DNA of 64,000 nt from Paraburkholderia nodosa (GTDB lineage: Bacteria > Pseudomonadota > Gammaproteobacteria > Burkholderiales > Burkholderiaceae), in the NCBI RefSeq assembly GCF_001718195.1, contig NZ_MCNV01000001.1:1-64000 (forward strand), read 5' to 3'. The notes beneath the pieces were generated by a model. That model did no database searches. It worked only from the letters and a program-made list of their open reading frames with translations, and was not told where the DNA came from. The position numbers and the translations under genes are program-made. Positions 25,697-35,127 of the stretch are shown one piece after another. Within the stretch, counting starts at the first letter, position 1. Each line of letters opens with the position of its first letter.

Positions 25697-26644
25697 ATGT
25701 CAGTCAATCCGGAAACCGGCGGCCCGGTCTCCAGGAACCCCGTGCTCGTGTTTGGCGCAACGGGACAACAGGGAGGAGCGGTCGCCTCTGCGCTCAGGGC
25801 GAATGGATGGGCAGTCAGGGCATTCGTCCGCGATCCTGCCAGCGCCAGAGCGAAGTCGCTGGCTTCGCTAGGCGCGGATATGGCGGTGGGCGACCTGGCG
25901 GACAGCGCGTCGATCCGACGCGCGATGAAAGACATTTATGGCGTCTTCAGCGTGCAGCCAAGCTCAGGGCAAGGCGCAGTGTACGGGGTGTCCGACGAGG
26001 AGGAAATCTGCTACGGCAAGGCCATTGCGGACATTGCGCTGGAATCGGGTGTCGAGCACCTGGTTTATACGTCGGTCAATGCGGCCGGCGAAGAAAAGAC
26101 CGGAATGGGTCATTTCGACAGCAAATCGGAGATAGAAGCGCACATCCGTCGTCTTGATCTGAACAGCACAATTGTGCGTCCCGCCGGATTCATGGAGATG
26201 CTGATGCTGCCGGGCATGGGTCTAGACAAGGACATCTTCACGTTCTTCCTTCGCGAGGAGCAACGCGGACAGATCATTGCCGTGCAAGACATCGGCAAGA
26301 TCGTCGCCACGATATTCTATGCGCCGGAACGCTACGTTGGACGGACCATCGAAATCGCGGGCGACGAACTCACCGCCGCGCGCCTGCGGGAAAGCCTTAG
26401 CCGCGCCGCAGGCACGCCGATCGCCTATCACCGCTTTGCGGACATTCTGCTGGAACAGGACCCGTTCCTTGGCCGACTGGCGAGCCTGATTGACGAAGAT
26501 CGGCTCACCGGCCACGCGGATATCCGGGCACTCGACCGCGAATTCGGTCCGCTTCTTCGCTTCGACGAATGGCTGGCCGGCCCCGGCAAGCCGCTTCTTG
26601 AGGACGCGCGTCGCGCAAACGACGCGCCGATCGCGCTTCGCTGA
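25697..26644 (+). CDS. NmrA-like NAD(P)-binding oxidoreductase
   Basis: A 315-residue atypical short-chain dehydrogenase of the NmrA/HSCARG type. The N-terminal cofactor motif is VLVFGATGQQGGAVASAL, with RDPASARAKSLASLGADMAVGDL and later HLVYTSVNAAGEE, STIVRPAGFMEML. It likely binds NADP(H) and acts as a redox sensor or quinone reductase. The start at ATG 25697 has GAGGAG seven bases upstream; an in-frame GTG six bases earlier is an alternative. Controlled in all likelihood by the divergent HxlR-type gene. Confidence 0.83.
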   Translation: MSVNPETGGPVSRNPVLVFGATGQQGGAVASALRANGWAVRAFVRDPASARAKSLASLGADMAVGDLADSASIRRAMKDIYGVFSVQPSSGQGAVYGVSDEEEICYGKAIADIALESGVEHLVYTSVNAAGEEKTGMGHFDSKSEIEAHIRRLDLNSTIVRPAGFMEMLMLPGMGLDKDIFTFFLREEQRGQIIAVQDIGKIVATIFYAPERYVGRTIEIAGDELTAARLRESLSRAAGTPIAYHRFADILLEQDPFLGRLASLIDEDRLTGHADIRALDREFGPLLRFDEWLAGPGKPLLEDARRANDAPIALR

Positions 26645-26652
26645 CAGTTCCC

Positions 26653-26677
26653 GAAGGCGCATCCGCGATGCGCCTTC
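26653..26677 (+). terminator. Hairpin terminator after the NmrA-like gene
   Basis: GAAGGCGCAT (26653-26662) and ATGCGCCTTC (26668-26677) form a perfect ten-base stem with a five-base loop, nine bases after the stop codon. No T-run follows, so efficiency as an intrinsic terminator is uncertain. Confidence 0.55.
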
Positions 26678-26965
26678 TCGCCACCACGGCTTCTTCAATA
26701 TGGTTGCACGAGCAACCACAAAATATATATCGAAGCCCCTCCTTTACGTTCGTGCAGATCGGCGTAAAAACATCCATATCAACACGCCTGCGTCGTCGCA
26801 TCGCGCAATATCGACGAATACACCAATAAGCCATAAGCGCGCTCCTGTTCGTTCTTTATTTATACAAAAAAATAATTTCCAGTTCCGATTCGCGCGAACT
26901 TACACTCGACTTTCTCCAATTACGTCGTATACCTAATCAACAAACGACGCGCCAATTCCATCGAT
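26678..26965. other. AT-rich intergenic region before the first organosulfur operon
   Basis: About 290 bases noticeably richer in A and T than the surroundings, with runs such as ATATATAT-like and AAAAAATAATTT stretches (around 26720 and 26865). It should hold the promoter and activator sites of the TauD-type operon, but I cannot assign hexamers with confidence. No gene is visible. Confidence 0.45.
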
Positions 26966-27853
26966 ATGACAGACATCTCGACCAACGGGTCACGGGCGGA
27001 CGCCTTCACGATCGCTCCGCTCGATGCACCGCTCGGCGCGCAAGTGAACGGCTTCGACGGGGCAAGTGCCGTGAGCGCGGCGCAGATCCTTGCGCTCAAG
27101 CAGGCGCTGCGCGACCATCACATTCTCATCTTCAAGAACCAGCAACTCGATGACACGGCCTTCAGACGGCTCGCGTCGTGGTTCGGCTCCGTCTACGTGC
27201 CGCCCCGCGATGCGCCCGTGCTCGGCTCGCATGACGACGGCACCGTCCCGGACATCGTGCTCGTCTCGAATGTCGACGACGGCGTGCTCGGCAACATCGA
27301 GCTACCCGCACATTCTGATCACCACTGGACGCCGCAACCTTCGTCGGGCTCGCTGCTCTATGCGCTCGAAGTGCCGGAGAACGGCGGCGACACGACCTGG
27401 TACAACCTCGCGGCGGCGTACGACGCGTTGCCCGCCGATCTTCGCTCGCAAATCAACTGCCTGCGGCTCATCACGTACAACCCGTTCCTTCGGCGCAAAC
27501 ACCCGCTGCCGGAAGGCATTCCGCTTTATCGGCATCCCGGCATCGAGCCGCTGCGTCCGTTCATCGATCACCCGCTCGTGCGTACGCACCCTGAAAGCGG
27601 CCGCCGCCTGATCTATCTGGGCGCGCGCACCGAAGTCGAGCTTGTCGACTACGAGCCGGGCGCAGGCGCGCAACTCATCGAGGCCTTGCGGGCCCATATC
27701 CTCTCGCCGCGATTCGCCTACCGGCACCGCTGGAGCGTTGGCGATATCGTGTTCTGGGACAACCAGGCCACCCTGCACGGCCGCGACGATTTCGACTCCG
27801 GCGAACGGCGCGTCCTCAAGCGCATCAGCCTTGCGGGGAGCCGTCCGTTTTGA
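26966..27853 (+). CDS. TauD/TfdA-family Fe(II)/2-oxoglutarate dioxygenase
   Basis: A 295-residue dioxygenase. The iron ligands are visible as His116 and Asp118 (PAHSDHHW) and the distal His271 (TLHGRDDFDSGERRV), with the 2-oxoglutarate-binding Arg a few residues later (about 283). It hydroxylates its substrate next to sulfur or another heteroatom with release of CO2 and succinate; TauD itself frees sulfite from taurine. It heads an operon with two flavin-dependent C-S cleaving enzymes and a peptide-type importer, so the substrate is probably an organosulfur compound. Its stop overlaps the next start. The TfdA subgroup also acts on non-sulfur substrates, so the exact reaction is open. Confidence 0.83.
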   Translation: MTDISTNGSRADAFTIAPLDAPLGAQVNGFDGASAVSAAQILALKQALRDHHILIFKNQQLDDTAFRRLASWFGSVYVPPRDAPVLGSHDDGTVPDIVLVSNVDDGVLGNIELPAHSDHHWTPQPSSGSLLYALEVPENGGDTTWYNLAAAYDALPADLRSQINCLRLITYNPFLRRKHPLPEGIPLYRHPGIEPLRPFIDHPLVRTHPESGRRLIYLGARTEVELVDYEPGAGAQLIEALRAHILSPRFAYRHRWSVGDIVFWDNQATLHGRDDFDSGERRVLKRISLAGSRPF

Positions 27854-29226
27854 GCAGCCCGGCTGAACCGCGTCACCTGCTGTTGAACGCGTTCGACATG
27901 AACGCGCCGGGTCATCTATCGCACGGACTCTGGACGCATCCCGACGACACCGCCCTGCGCTACACCGACGCCGCGTACTGGCTGCAACTTGCGCGCGTGC
28001 TCGAACAAGGCATGTTCGACGGGCTCTTTCTCGCGGATGCGCTCGGCGTGTACGACGTCTACGGCGGTGGCCCGGAGGCCGCGCTCGCACACGCCATTCA
28101 AACACCCGTGAACGATCCGGTTCCCGTCGTGAGTATGATGGCGGCCGTCACCGAGCATCTCTCGTTCGGCCTCACCGCGCAAACGGGAGTCGAGCCGCCC
28201 TATCTGCTGGCGCGGCGTTTCTCGACACTCGATCATCTGAGCCGCGGCCGCATTGGCTGGAACATCGTGACCGGCTTTCTCGACAGCGCGGCGCGCGCAA
28301 GCGGCGCCGGCGGGACAATCGGTCATGACGAGCGCTATGAACGCGCTGACGACTACCTGGCAGGCCTCTACCGGCTCTGGGAAACCAGTTGGGCCGACGA
28401 CGCCGTGCTGCGCGATCGCGCCACCGGCCGCTTCGCCGATCCCGCGAAGATTCGCACCATCCGGCACGACGGCCCCTGGCATCCGTTCGAGGCCATCCAT
28501 CTGAGCGAACCGTCACCTCAGCGCTCGCCCGTGCTGTATCAGGCTGGCGCGTCGGCGCGCGGCATGGACTTCGCCGTGCGCCACGCCGAGTGCATCTTCC
28601 TGCCCAATCACGGCCTCGACGCGACGGCCGCTCATGCGCGCGCGCTTGAGGCGCACCTGATGCGCCACGGACGCTCGCGCGAGGACGTGCGGCTTTTCAC
28701 GAGCGTCGTCGTCGTGGTTGCGCAAACGCGCAGCGAGGCGCTCGAGCGCTACGCGTCCTACCGCCGCCACGCGCAGCCGCTGGCCGCACTCGTGCAGCTT
28801 GCGAGCGCGACCGGTATCGACTTTTCGCGCTACGGACTCGACGAACCCATTACCGCCGCCGCCGGCAACGGCATTCAATCGGCCGTTGCCGGTCTGTCAC
28901 GCGCGGGCGAGCCCGTGACCGTGCGCGGCCTGCTTGCGCAAGCGCCGCTGGGCGGCCGCTTCGAGCCCATCGTGGGCGATCCGGCCGAGGTCGCGAACCG
29001 GCTGATCGATTTCGCGGATCGCGCCGGCATCGACGGATTCAATCTGGTGCGCACCGTCACGCCACAATGCTTTGCGGACATCGCACGGCTCGTGATTCCG
29101 GAACTGCAAACGCGCGGCCGCTTCAAGACAGCCTATGCGCCCGGCACGTACCGCGAAAAACTGTTTGGGCAAGGTCGCACGCGGCTGCCTGCCAATCATC
29201 CGGGCCGCGCGCACAGCGACGCCTGA
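27850..29226 (+). CDS. NtaA/SnaA/DszA-type FMN-dependent monooxygenase (LLM class)
   Basis: A 458-residue flavin-dependent monooxygenase of the bacterial luciferase-like class: RHLLLNAFDMN, LWTHPDDTALRYTDAAYW, FDGLFLADALGVYDVYGGG, RRFSTLDHLSRGRIGWNIVT and the FMN-site stretch SPVLYQAGASARGMDFA. DszA, the sulfone monooxygenase, is in this group. Such enzymes use FMNH2 from a separate reductase to cleave C-S or C-N bonds. The start TTG at 27850 overlaps the dioxygenase stop (TTGA) and is needed to include the conserved RHLLLNAF; an ATG at 27898 would cut this off. It is followed 29 bases later by a DszC-type partner. Confidence 0.86.
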   Translation: MSSPAEPRHLLLNAFDMNAPGHLSHGLWTHPDDTALRYTDAAYWLQLARVLEQGMFDGLFLADALGVYDVYGGGPEAALAHAIQTPVNDPVPVVSMMAAVTEHLSFGLTAQTGVEPPYLLARRFSTLDHLSRGRIGWNIVTGFLDSAARASGAGGTIGHDERYERADDYLAGLYRLWETSWADDAVLRDRATGRFADPAKIRTIRHDGPWHPFEAIHLSEPSPQRSPVLYQAGASARGMDFAVRHAECIFLPNHGLDATAAHARALEAHLMRHGRSREDVRLFTSVVVVVAQTRSEALERYASYRRHAQPLAALVQLASATGIDFSRYGLDEPITAAAGNGIQSAVAGLSRAGEPVTVRGLLAQAPLGGRFEPIVGDPAEVANRLIDFADRAGIDGFNLVRTVTPQCFADIARLVIPELQTRGRFKTAYAPGTYREKLFGQGRTRLPANHPGRAHSDA

Positions 29227-29255
29227 CGGTACGCTCATCTCGACATGGACTTCCT

Positions 29256-30488
29256 GTGACCACCGAAACGATTACCCGGCACGGCATCGCTGCGCACGCA
29301 ACCGATGTCACCGTCATCGCCGGCGATACCGCCGCGCTCGAAGCGGCCCGGTGCTTTGCCGACTCGATCGCCGGCAGCGCGGCGGATCGCGACCGCGAGC
29401 GCGCGTTGCCGCACGAAGAAATCGAAGCCTTCGCGCGCACCGGCCTGTGGGGGATCACCGTGCCGCGCAGCCACGGCGGCGCGGCCGTCTCGCATGTCAC
29501 GCTCGCCGAGGTGCTCGCCGTCGTGTCCGAAGCCGATCCCGCCATCGGACAGATCCCGCAAAATCACTATTGTCTCGTCGACGCGGTGCGCCTCATCGGC
29601 AACGATGCGCAGCAGGCGCTGTTCTTTCGCGAGGCCCTGGCCGGCAGGCGTTTCGGCAACGCCGTGTCCGAAACGGGCACCGCCAATTCGAAAACCATGC
29701 ACACCCGCCTCGTGCGCAGCGGCGGCGCATGGCGCCTGAACGGGCGCAAGGCTTACTCCACAGGCGCGCTCTTCGCGCACTGGGTGCCTGTTGCCGCCGT
29801 CGACGACGAGGGCCATCAATGGCTCGCCTATGTGCCCAGGAACAGCCCGGGCCTGCAGGTGATCGACGACTGGGACGGCTTCGGCCAGCGCACGACGGCC
29901 AGCGGCACGGTACTTCTCGATGACGTTCACGTGGACGCGCTGCACGTGTTGCCGCGCGACCGTCTTTTTTCGCCCCCCACGATCCACGGGCCGTTCGCGC
30001 AGTTGCTGCATGCGGCCATCGATCTGGGCATCGCGCGCGCCGCGCTGCGAGACCTGCGCTTCTGGCTGCGCAACAAGGCGCGTCCGTGGGCCGATAGCGG
30101 CGCCGTACACGCGAGCGAAGATCCGCTCACGCTCAACAAGGTCGGCGCGCTGATCGTGCGCCTGCACGCGGCCGAAGGCCTGCTCACGCGCGCGGGCCAA
30201 GCCCTCGACGCCGCGCGCGACGCGCCGGCGGGCGAAGCCGCCGCCGTCTCCGCGGCCTCCATCGCCGTGGCCGAGGCCAAGATCATGACCACCGAACTCG
30301 CACTCGACGCATCGACCACCTTGATCGAGTTCGGCGGCAGTCAATCGACATTGCGCAGCTACGCGCTCGACCGGCACTGGCGCAACGCGCGCACGCATAC
30401 CGTGCATGATCCGGTGCGCTGGAAATACAACGTCGTCGGCGCGCACTGGCTCAACGGCACCGAGCCCGCACGCCACGCTTCGGTCTGA
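29256..30488 (+). CDS. DszC/SfnC-type flavin monooxygenase (acyl-CoA dehydrogenase fold)
   Basis: A 410-residue protein of the acyl-CoA dehydrogenase fold, subgroup DszC/SfnC/NcnH: GLWGITVPRSHGGAAVS, QIPQNHYCLVDAVR, RRFGNAVSETGTANS, LNGRKAYSTGALFAHW, DWDGFGQRTTASGTV and the C-terminal SYALDRHWRNARTHTVHDP. DszC oxidises thioethers to sulfoxide and sulfone with FMNH2. The GTG at 29256 is taken as start because no ATG in frame lies near the conserved beginning; the longer open frame upstream overlaps the previous gene. With the DszA-type enzyme upstream it forms a pair able to carry a thioether to a sulfinate. Confidence 0.84.
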   Translation: MTTETITRHGIAAHATDVTVIAGDTAALEAARCFADSIAGSAADRDRERALPHEEIEAFARTGLWGITVPRSHGGAAVSHVTLAEVLAVVSEADPAIGQIPQNHYCLVDAVRLIGNDAQQALFFREALAGRRFGNAVSETGTANSKTMHTRLVRSGGAWRLNGRKAYSTGALFAHWVPVAAVDDEGHQWLAYVPRNSPGLQVIDDWDGFGQRTTASGTVLLDDVHVDALHVLPRDRLFSPPTIHGPFAQLLHAAIDLGIARAALRDLRFWLRNKARPWADSGAVHASEDPLTLNKVGALIVRLHAAEGLLTRAGQALDAARDAPAGEAAAVSAASIAVAEAKIMTTELALDASTTLIEFGGSQSTLRSYALDRHWRNARTHTVHDPVRWKYNVVGAHWLNGTEPARHASV

Positions 30489-30566
30489 GGTATCCACCGC
30501 ATCACCTGCACGCTTCGCACGCGCCACGCGCGTGAAGCCCCTTCAAACGACGACAGCAAGACGAAC

Positions 30567-32219
30567 ATGACAACGCTCACCAGACGCCGCTTCCTGATCG
30601 GCACGGGCCTCGCCGCGGGCGCAGGATTCACCGGGCTCGCCGCCGCGCCCGCCAGCGCCGTGCCCACGTCCGTGCCCGCGCCGCAGCGCCGTGAAATTGT
30701 CCGCGTGCTCGCCGAGGGCATCGGCAATTCGCTCGACCCGCACGGCGACGGCGTTTCCCGCGAATCGCTCGGGCTTTTCACGAACATCTATGACCGCCTC
30801 GTCAGCTTCGATCGCAGATTGCTCGACTCCGCGAGCGCGCGCAAGCACGACGCCTGGCGCTACGACTACGACCACCTGAAGGGCGAACTGGCCGAATCGT
30901 TCCAGTCGACGCAAGACGGCCGCAGCCTCACGTTTCATTTGCGGCGTGACGCGACCTTCCACGATGGCCGCCCCGTCACCGCCGACGACGTCAAATGGTC
31001 GCTCGACCGCGCGGTGAGCCTGCCCGCGTCGAAGCGCCAGCTTGCAACCGGCTCGCTCACCGATCCCGCGCAGTTCGTCGTGGTCAACCCCCACACGCTG
31101 CGCATCGATCTGCCGCACGCAGACCGCTACGCGTTGCCCAACCTCGCGCTGACCTTCGCTTCGGTGCTGAACGCGACGGAGGTGAAGTCGCATGCCGAGA
31201 CCGCCGATCCGTGGGGAACCAACTGGCTGCGCAGTCATCCGGCGGGCGGCGGTGCGTACCGGCTGGCCGCGTGGCAGAGTCAGCAGCAGGTCGCCTACGA
31301 GCGCTTCGACGGCTGGCGCAGCGGCGATTTGCCGTTCGTCCGGCGCGCCATCGTCCAGGCCGTACCCAGCGCTTCGAACCGGCTCGCCGCGCTGCAGCGT
31401 GGCGACGCGGACATCGTGCTGCAACTGCCCCCGCGTGAATTCGCCTCCCTGGAAGGGAAAGCCGGCGTCGCGGCACTGTCGATTCCGGTCACCAACACGT
31501 TCCGCTTCGTCGCGTTCAATACCCGGCTGGCCCCGTTCGACTCGGTAAAGGTGCGTCAGGCCATCGCCTACGCGCTGCCCTATGAATCGCTGTTCGACGG
31601 CGTCAATCACGGCAAGGGCGCACCGCTGTTCGGCGCGGCGGCGGGTACAGCGCCGTCGGCCGCGTGGCCGCAGCGCTACCCTTACGCGACGAATGTCGAA
31701 CGCGCACGCGCGTTGCTCAAGGAAGCGGGCCACCCCGACGGCTTCCAGACCACGCTGAGCTACAACGCGACGGACGCCGCCATTGCCGAACCCGCTGCGC
31801 TGCTAATCCAGGACGCACTGAAGGCGATCGGCGTGCAGGTGGCGCTCGACAAATCGTCGGGCGCGCAATGGGGCGAGTTGCAAACCGACAAGCGGCTCGG
31901 TTTCTTCATCGATTCGTCGTCGGCCTGGTTCAACGCCCCCGACTACTACTACCGGATCTTCTTCGAAGGCGACTGGCGCTGGAACTTCGGATCGTTCGAC
32001 AGCCCTGCGCTCGTGCGCCTCACCGACGCCGCGCGATGGGAAAGCGACACGAGCCGCTACGATCAGTTGATGCGCGACGCCGCGAAGCTTGTTACCGAAC
32101 AGGTACCGCTGATACCGCTGTGGCAGCCCGCATTCGACGTCGCCACGCGCGACGACCTGCGCGGCTTCACCTACTACATCCACGGCCAGGTGGATTTCCG
32201 AACGCTCTCGCGCGCGTAG
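30567..32219 (+). CDS. Family 5 (peptide-type) solute-binding protein with Tat signal
   Basis: A 550-residue periplasmic binding protein. A twin-arginine signal (LTRRRFLIGTGLAAGAGFTG) is followed by family 5 features: LAEGIGNSLDPHGDG, LTFHLRRDATFHDGRPVTADDVKWSLDRA, GGAYRLAAWQSQQQV, RYPYATNVERARALLKEAG and IPLWQPAFDVATRDDLRGF. It binds the substrate for the importer formed by the next four genes. The Tat signal implies that it folds, perhaps around a cofactor or simply quickly, before export. Confidence 0.85.
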   Translation: MTTLTRRRFLIGTGLAAGAGFTGLAAAPASAVPTSVPAPQRREIVRVLAEGIGNSLDPHGDGVSRESLGLFTNIYDRLVSFDRRLLDSASARKHDAWRYDYDHLKGELAESFQSTQDGRSLTFHLRRDATFHDGRPVTADDVKWSLDRAVSLPASKRQLATGSLTDPAQFVVVNPHTLRIDLPHADRYALPNLALTFASVLNATEVKSHAETADPWGTNWLRSHPAGGGAYRLAAWQSQQQVAYERFDGWRSGDLPFVRRAIVQAVPSASNRLAALQRGDADIVLQLPPREFASLEGKAGVAALSIPVTNTFRFVAFNTRLAPFDSVKVRQAIAYALPYESLFDGVNHGKGAPLFGAAAGTAPSAAWPQRYPYATNVERARALLKEAGHPDGFQTTLSYNATDAAIAEPAALLIQDALKAIGVQVALDKSSGAQWGELQTDKRLGFFIDSSSAWFNAPDYYYRIFFEGDWRWNFGSFDSPALVRLTDAARWESDTSRYDQLMRDAAKLVTEQVPLIPLWQPAFDVATRDDLRGFTYYIHGQVDFRTLSRA

Positions 32220-32231
32220 CGCCGCCGCACC

Positions 32232-33257
32232 ATGTCCTTCGCTTTCTTCAAGCGCGTTTCGGTCCGCGTGGCGGCCACGGTACCGGTGGTATTGGCGGCG
32301 GCCGTCTTCACCTTCGTGCTCGTGCGCCTGCTGCCCGGCGATCCCGCCGCGCAGCTCGCCTCAGGCATGCAGTCCGACGCGCGCGGGCTCGCCGAAATCC
32401 GCCGCCATCTGGGCCTCGATGCCTCGATGCCCGGGCAGCTTTGGCACTGGCTGAACGGACTCGCGCACGGCGATTGGGGGCGCTCGTTCACGACGGGCGG
32501 CGCGGTGCTCGACGAACTGCTGGCGCGCCTGCCGGCAACGCTCGAATTGACCGTGAGCGGCTTCCTGCTGGCCATCTTCGCGGGCATCCCGCTTGGCGTC
32601 GCGGCGGCCTGCGCGCGCGACACGGCAATCGACCGCTTTGCCCGCGCCGTCTCGAGCGCCGGTAGCTGCCTGCCGACCTTCATCGTTGCATTGCTGCTCG
32701 TCTATGTGTTCTATTACCGCCTCGGCTGGGCGCCCGAGCCGACCGGCCGCCTCGACGCATTGCTCGCGCCGCCGCCCGAACGCACAGGCTTCGTCTTCGT
32801 CGATGCATGGCTGAGCGGCGACGTGCAAGCCGCCCTCGATGCGTTGCGCCGGCTCGTGTTGCCCGCGATCTCGATGGCCATCTTCGGCTTGCCGCCGCTC
32901 GTGCGCATCACACGCTCGGCGCTGCTCACAGGCCTCGCCGCCGACCCGGTGCGCAGCGCGCGCAGCCTCGGTCTCTCGCGGGCAAAGGTGCTGTGGACTT
33001 ACGCGCTCGCGCCGGTCGCGGCGCCGATCATCACGGCGTCCGGCATGATGTTCTCGTACATGCTCGCGGCCAACGTGATCGTCGAAAAGATCTTTGCGTG
33101 GCCGGGCATCGGCTCCTACGCGCTCGACGCGCTGAACAACGCCGACTATGCACCGCTTCAAGGCTTCGTACTGTTCGTCGCGATCGCATTCGCGGTGCTG
33201 AATCTCATCGTCGATCTGCTGATTCAGTGGATCGACCCGCGCGCGAGGGTCGCCTGA
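32232..33257 (+). CDS. Peptide-type ABC transporter permease (DppB-like)
   Basis: A 341-residue permease with the DppB/OppB features: an N-terminal membrane anchor (VPVVLAAAVFTFVLVRLLPGDPA), a periplasmic loop with LGLDASMPGQLWHWLNGLAHG DWGRSF-like sequence, and the BPD_transp_1 core ending in the ATPase loop RSARSLGLSRAKVLWTYALAP. The last helix region has VIVEKIFAWPGIGSYALDAL. Together with the next permease it makes the heterodimeric channel. Only 12 bases separate it from the binding protein gene. Confidence 0.87.
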   Translation: MSFAFFKRVSVRVAATVPVVLAAAVFTFVLVRLLPGDPAAQLASGMQSDARGLAEIRRHLGLDASMPGQLWHWLNGLAHGDWGRSFTTGGAVLDELLARLPATLELTVSGFLLAIFAGIPLGVAAACARDTAIDRFARAVSSAGSCLPTFIVALLLVYVFYYRLGWAPEPTGRLDALLAPPPERTGFVFVDAWLSGDVQAALDALRRLVLPAISMAIFGLPPLVRITRSALLTGLAADPVRSARSLGLSRAKVLWTYALAPVAAPIITASGMMFSYMLAANVIVEKIFAWPGIGSYALDALNNADYAPLQGFVLFVAIAFAVLNLIVDLLIQWIDPRARVA

Positions 33258-34135
33258 TGTTCGCCACGCTCGTTCGTCGCGCACCGGCGCGCATCGCCGT
33301 CAAGCTGAGCTTCCTCGCGCAGCGATGGAGCCACGCGGGTGGACGCAAACTGCGCGCGCTCGTGCCGCCCGCGGCCTTGCTCGCCGTCGCACTCGCGGGC
33401 CCCTCGTTCGTCGCCGATCCGACCGCGCCCCATGTCGCGCATATGCTCGCGCCGCCTTCGCTCGCACACTGGTTCGGCACCGATGCGATCGGCCGGGATC
33501 TGTTCGCACGGGTCGTGGTCGCCACGCGGCTCGATCTGTCGATCGCGCTCGGCGCCGTCGGCATTGCGGCGCTCGCGGGCAGCGTGCTTGGCGCCGCGTC
33601 CGGCCTCGCGGGCGGGCGCATCGACCGGCTGCTGCAGCGTGTGGTGGACGTGTTCATGGCGTTTCCCCTGTTCGTCGTCGCGCTAGCGCTCGTTGCCGTG
33701 CTCGGCAATTCGGTGAGCAGTGTGGTGCTCGCGACGGCGCTCATCAACATTCCGTTCTACGCCCGCCTCGCGCGCGCCGAGATCGCCGCACGCCGCGAGG
33801 CAAACTACGTGCACGCCGCCCGACTCTTCGGCTGGAGCGATACGAAGATCCTGCTGCGCGTCCTCCTGCCCGGCGCACTGCCTGCGCTATGCGCACAGAT
33901 GACCGTGAACCTGGGCTGGGCGATGACCAATAGCGCGGGCCTCTCGTTTCTCGGCATGGGTGTGCGGCCGCCCGCGGCCGAATGGGGCGTGCTCGTCGGC
34001 GAAGGCGCGCCGTACATGATGACGGGTCAATGGTGGCTCGCCACGTTCCCGAGCCTCGCGCTCGCGCTGGCCGTGTTCTTGCTCAACGGCGCAGGCGACA
34101 GTTTGCGCGACGCTTTCGACCCTCGTTCACGATGA
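33257..34135 (+). CDS. Peptide-type ABC transporter permease (DppC-like)
   Basis: A 292-residue DppC/OppC-type permease: LAHWFGTDAIGRDLFARVV, the family hallmark, then a BPD_transp_1 core with NYVHAARLFGWSDTKILLRVLLPG (ATPase-contact loop) and SAGLSFLGMGVRPPAAEWG. Its ATG overlaps the DppB-like stop (TGATG at 33255-33259), and its stop overlaps the next ATG. Confidence 0.87.
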   Translation: MFATLVRRAPARIAVKLSFLAQRWSHAGGRKLRALVPPAALLAVALAGPSFVADPTAPHVAHMLAPPSLAHWFGTDAIGRDLFARVVVATRLDLSIALGAVGIAALAGSVLGAASGLAGGRIDRLLQRVVDVFMAFPLFVVALALVAVLGNSVSSVVLATALINIPFYARLARAEIAARREANYVHAARLFGWSDTKILLRVLLPGALPALCAQMTVNLGWAMTNSAGLSFLGMGVRPPAAEWGVLVGEGAPYMMTGQWWLATFPSLALALAVFLLNGAGDSLRDAFDPRSR

Positions 34136-35127
34136 CCGATCCATCAACCGTCACTGACTCTCTGCTGGAGATTCGCAACCTGCGGATTGAACTCGCCTCG
34201 CACGGTCGCACGCACGCGTTGATCGAAGGCATCGACCTGCGTATCGCGCGCGGCGAAGCCGTGGCGTTGATCGGCGAGAGCGGCTCGGGCAAGTCACTCA
34301 CCGCGTTTGCCGTGATGAACCTGCTGCCGCCCGCGCTGCACGCGAGCGGTGGCGCGCTGCGATGGCATGAAATACGCGACGGTGCGCCAGCCGCAGCGAT
34401 GGTGTTCCAGAATCCGCGCGCCGCGCTCAATCCCGTGCGGCGCATCGGGCAGCAATTCGACGACGTGTTGCGAACCATGCGCGTGCCCCGCCGGGCGCGC
34501 GCGCAGCGTGCGGTGCAACTGCTCGAACAGGTCGCGATGTCGCCCGCGCAACGCTATTTGCGTGCCTGGCCGCACGAGCTTTCGGGCGGCCTGTGCCAGC
34601 GCGTATCGCTTGCCCTCGCGCTCGCACGCGAGGCCGCGCTACTCGTCGCGGACGAACCGACCACCGGCCTCGACGCCGTGACGCAGTCCCAGGTGCTTAC
34701 ACTCATTGGCGAGTTGCGGCGCGCACGCCGCATGGCGCTGCTCCTGATCACGCACGATCTGGGTGCGGCGCTTCATCACAGCGATCGCGTCGCGGTCATG
34801 CACGCGGGTCAACTCGTTGAAGTGCTGCCGTCGCGCGACTTTTTGCGCAACGCGCGCCACCCCTACTCGCGCGCGCTCATCAGCGCAACGCCGGCGCTCG
34901 TCTCCACGCTCGGGAAATTGCGGGGCGTGCCGGGCGAGCTTCCCGAACTCGCACACATCGATCGGGCCACCTGTCGCTTTCACGCGCGCTGCGCGAATGC
35001 CACTCCGCAATGCGTCGAGGCGGCGCCGCCCGTCGTCGAAACGACCGGCGGCGGACACCTTCGATGCTGGCACCCTGCGTCGGCCGACGCGCTTTCCACC
35101 CTGCCCCTGACGGATTGCCATGCTTGA
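34132..35127 (+). CDS. Peptide-type ABC transporter ATP-binding protein (DppD-like)
   Basis: A 331-residue ATPase: Walker [12 protein letters not shown] (Ser-Leu in place of Ser-Thr), Q-loop AMVFQNPRAALNP, signature LSGGLCQRVSLALAL, Walker B LLVADEPTTGLDA, switch His in ITHDLG, and the C-terminal oligopeptide domain with the Cys-rich CRFHARCANATPQC found in DppD/OppD, which in relatives binds an iron-sulfur cluster. It powers import with its partner encoded next. Confidence 0.87.
   Translation: MTDPSTVTDSLLEIRNLRIELASHGRTHALIEGIDLRIARGEAVALIGESGSGKSLTAFAVMNLLPPALHASGGALRWHEIRDGAPAAAMVFQNPRAALNPVRRIGQQFDDVLRTMRVPRRARAQRAVQLLEQVAMSPAQRYLRAWPHELSGGLCQRVSLALALAREAALLVADEPTTGLDAVTQSQVLTLIGELRRARRMALLLITHDLGAALHHSDRVAVMHAGQLVEVLPSRDFLRNARHPYSRALISATPALVSTLGKLRGVPGELPELAHIDRATCRFHARCANATPQCVEAAPPVVETTGGGHLRCWHPASADALSTLPLTDCHA

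Noticed and set aside
29235-30527. A 430-codon minus-strand frame opposite the DszC-type gene
   Set aside because: Antisense shadow; the plus strand holds clear DszC/acyl-CoA dehydrogenase motifs.
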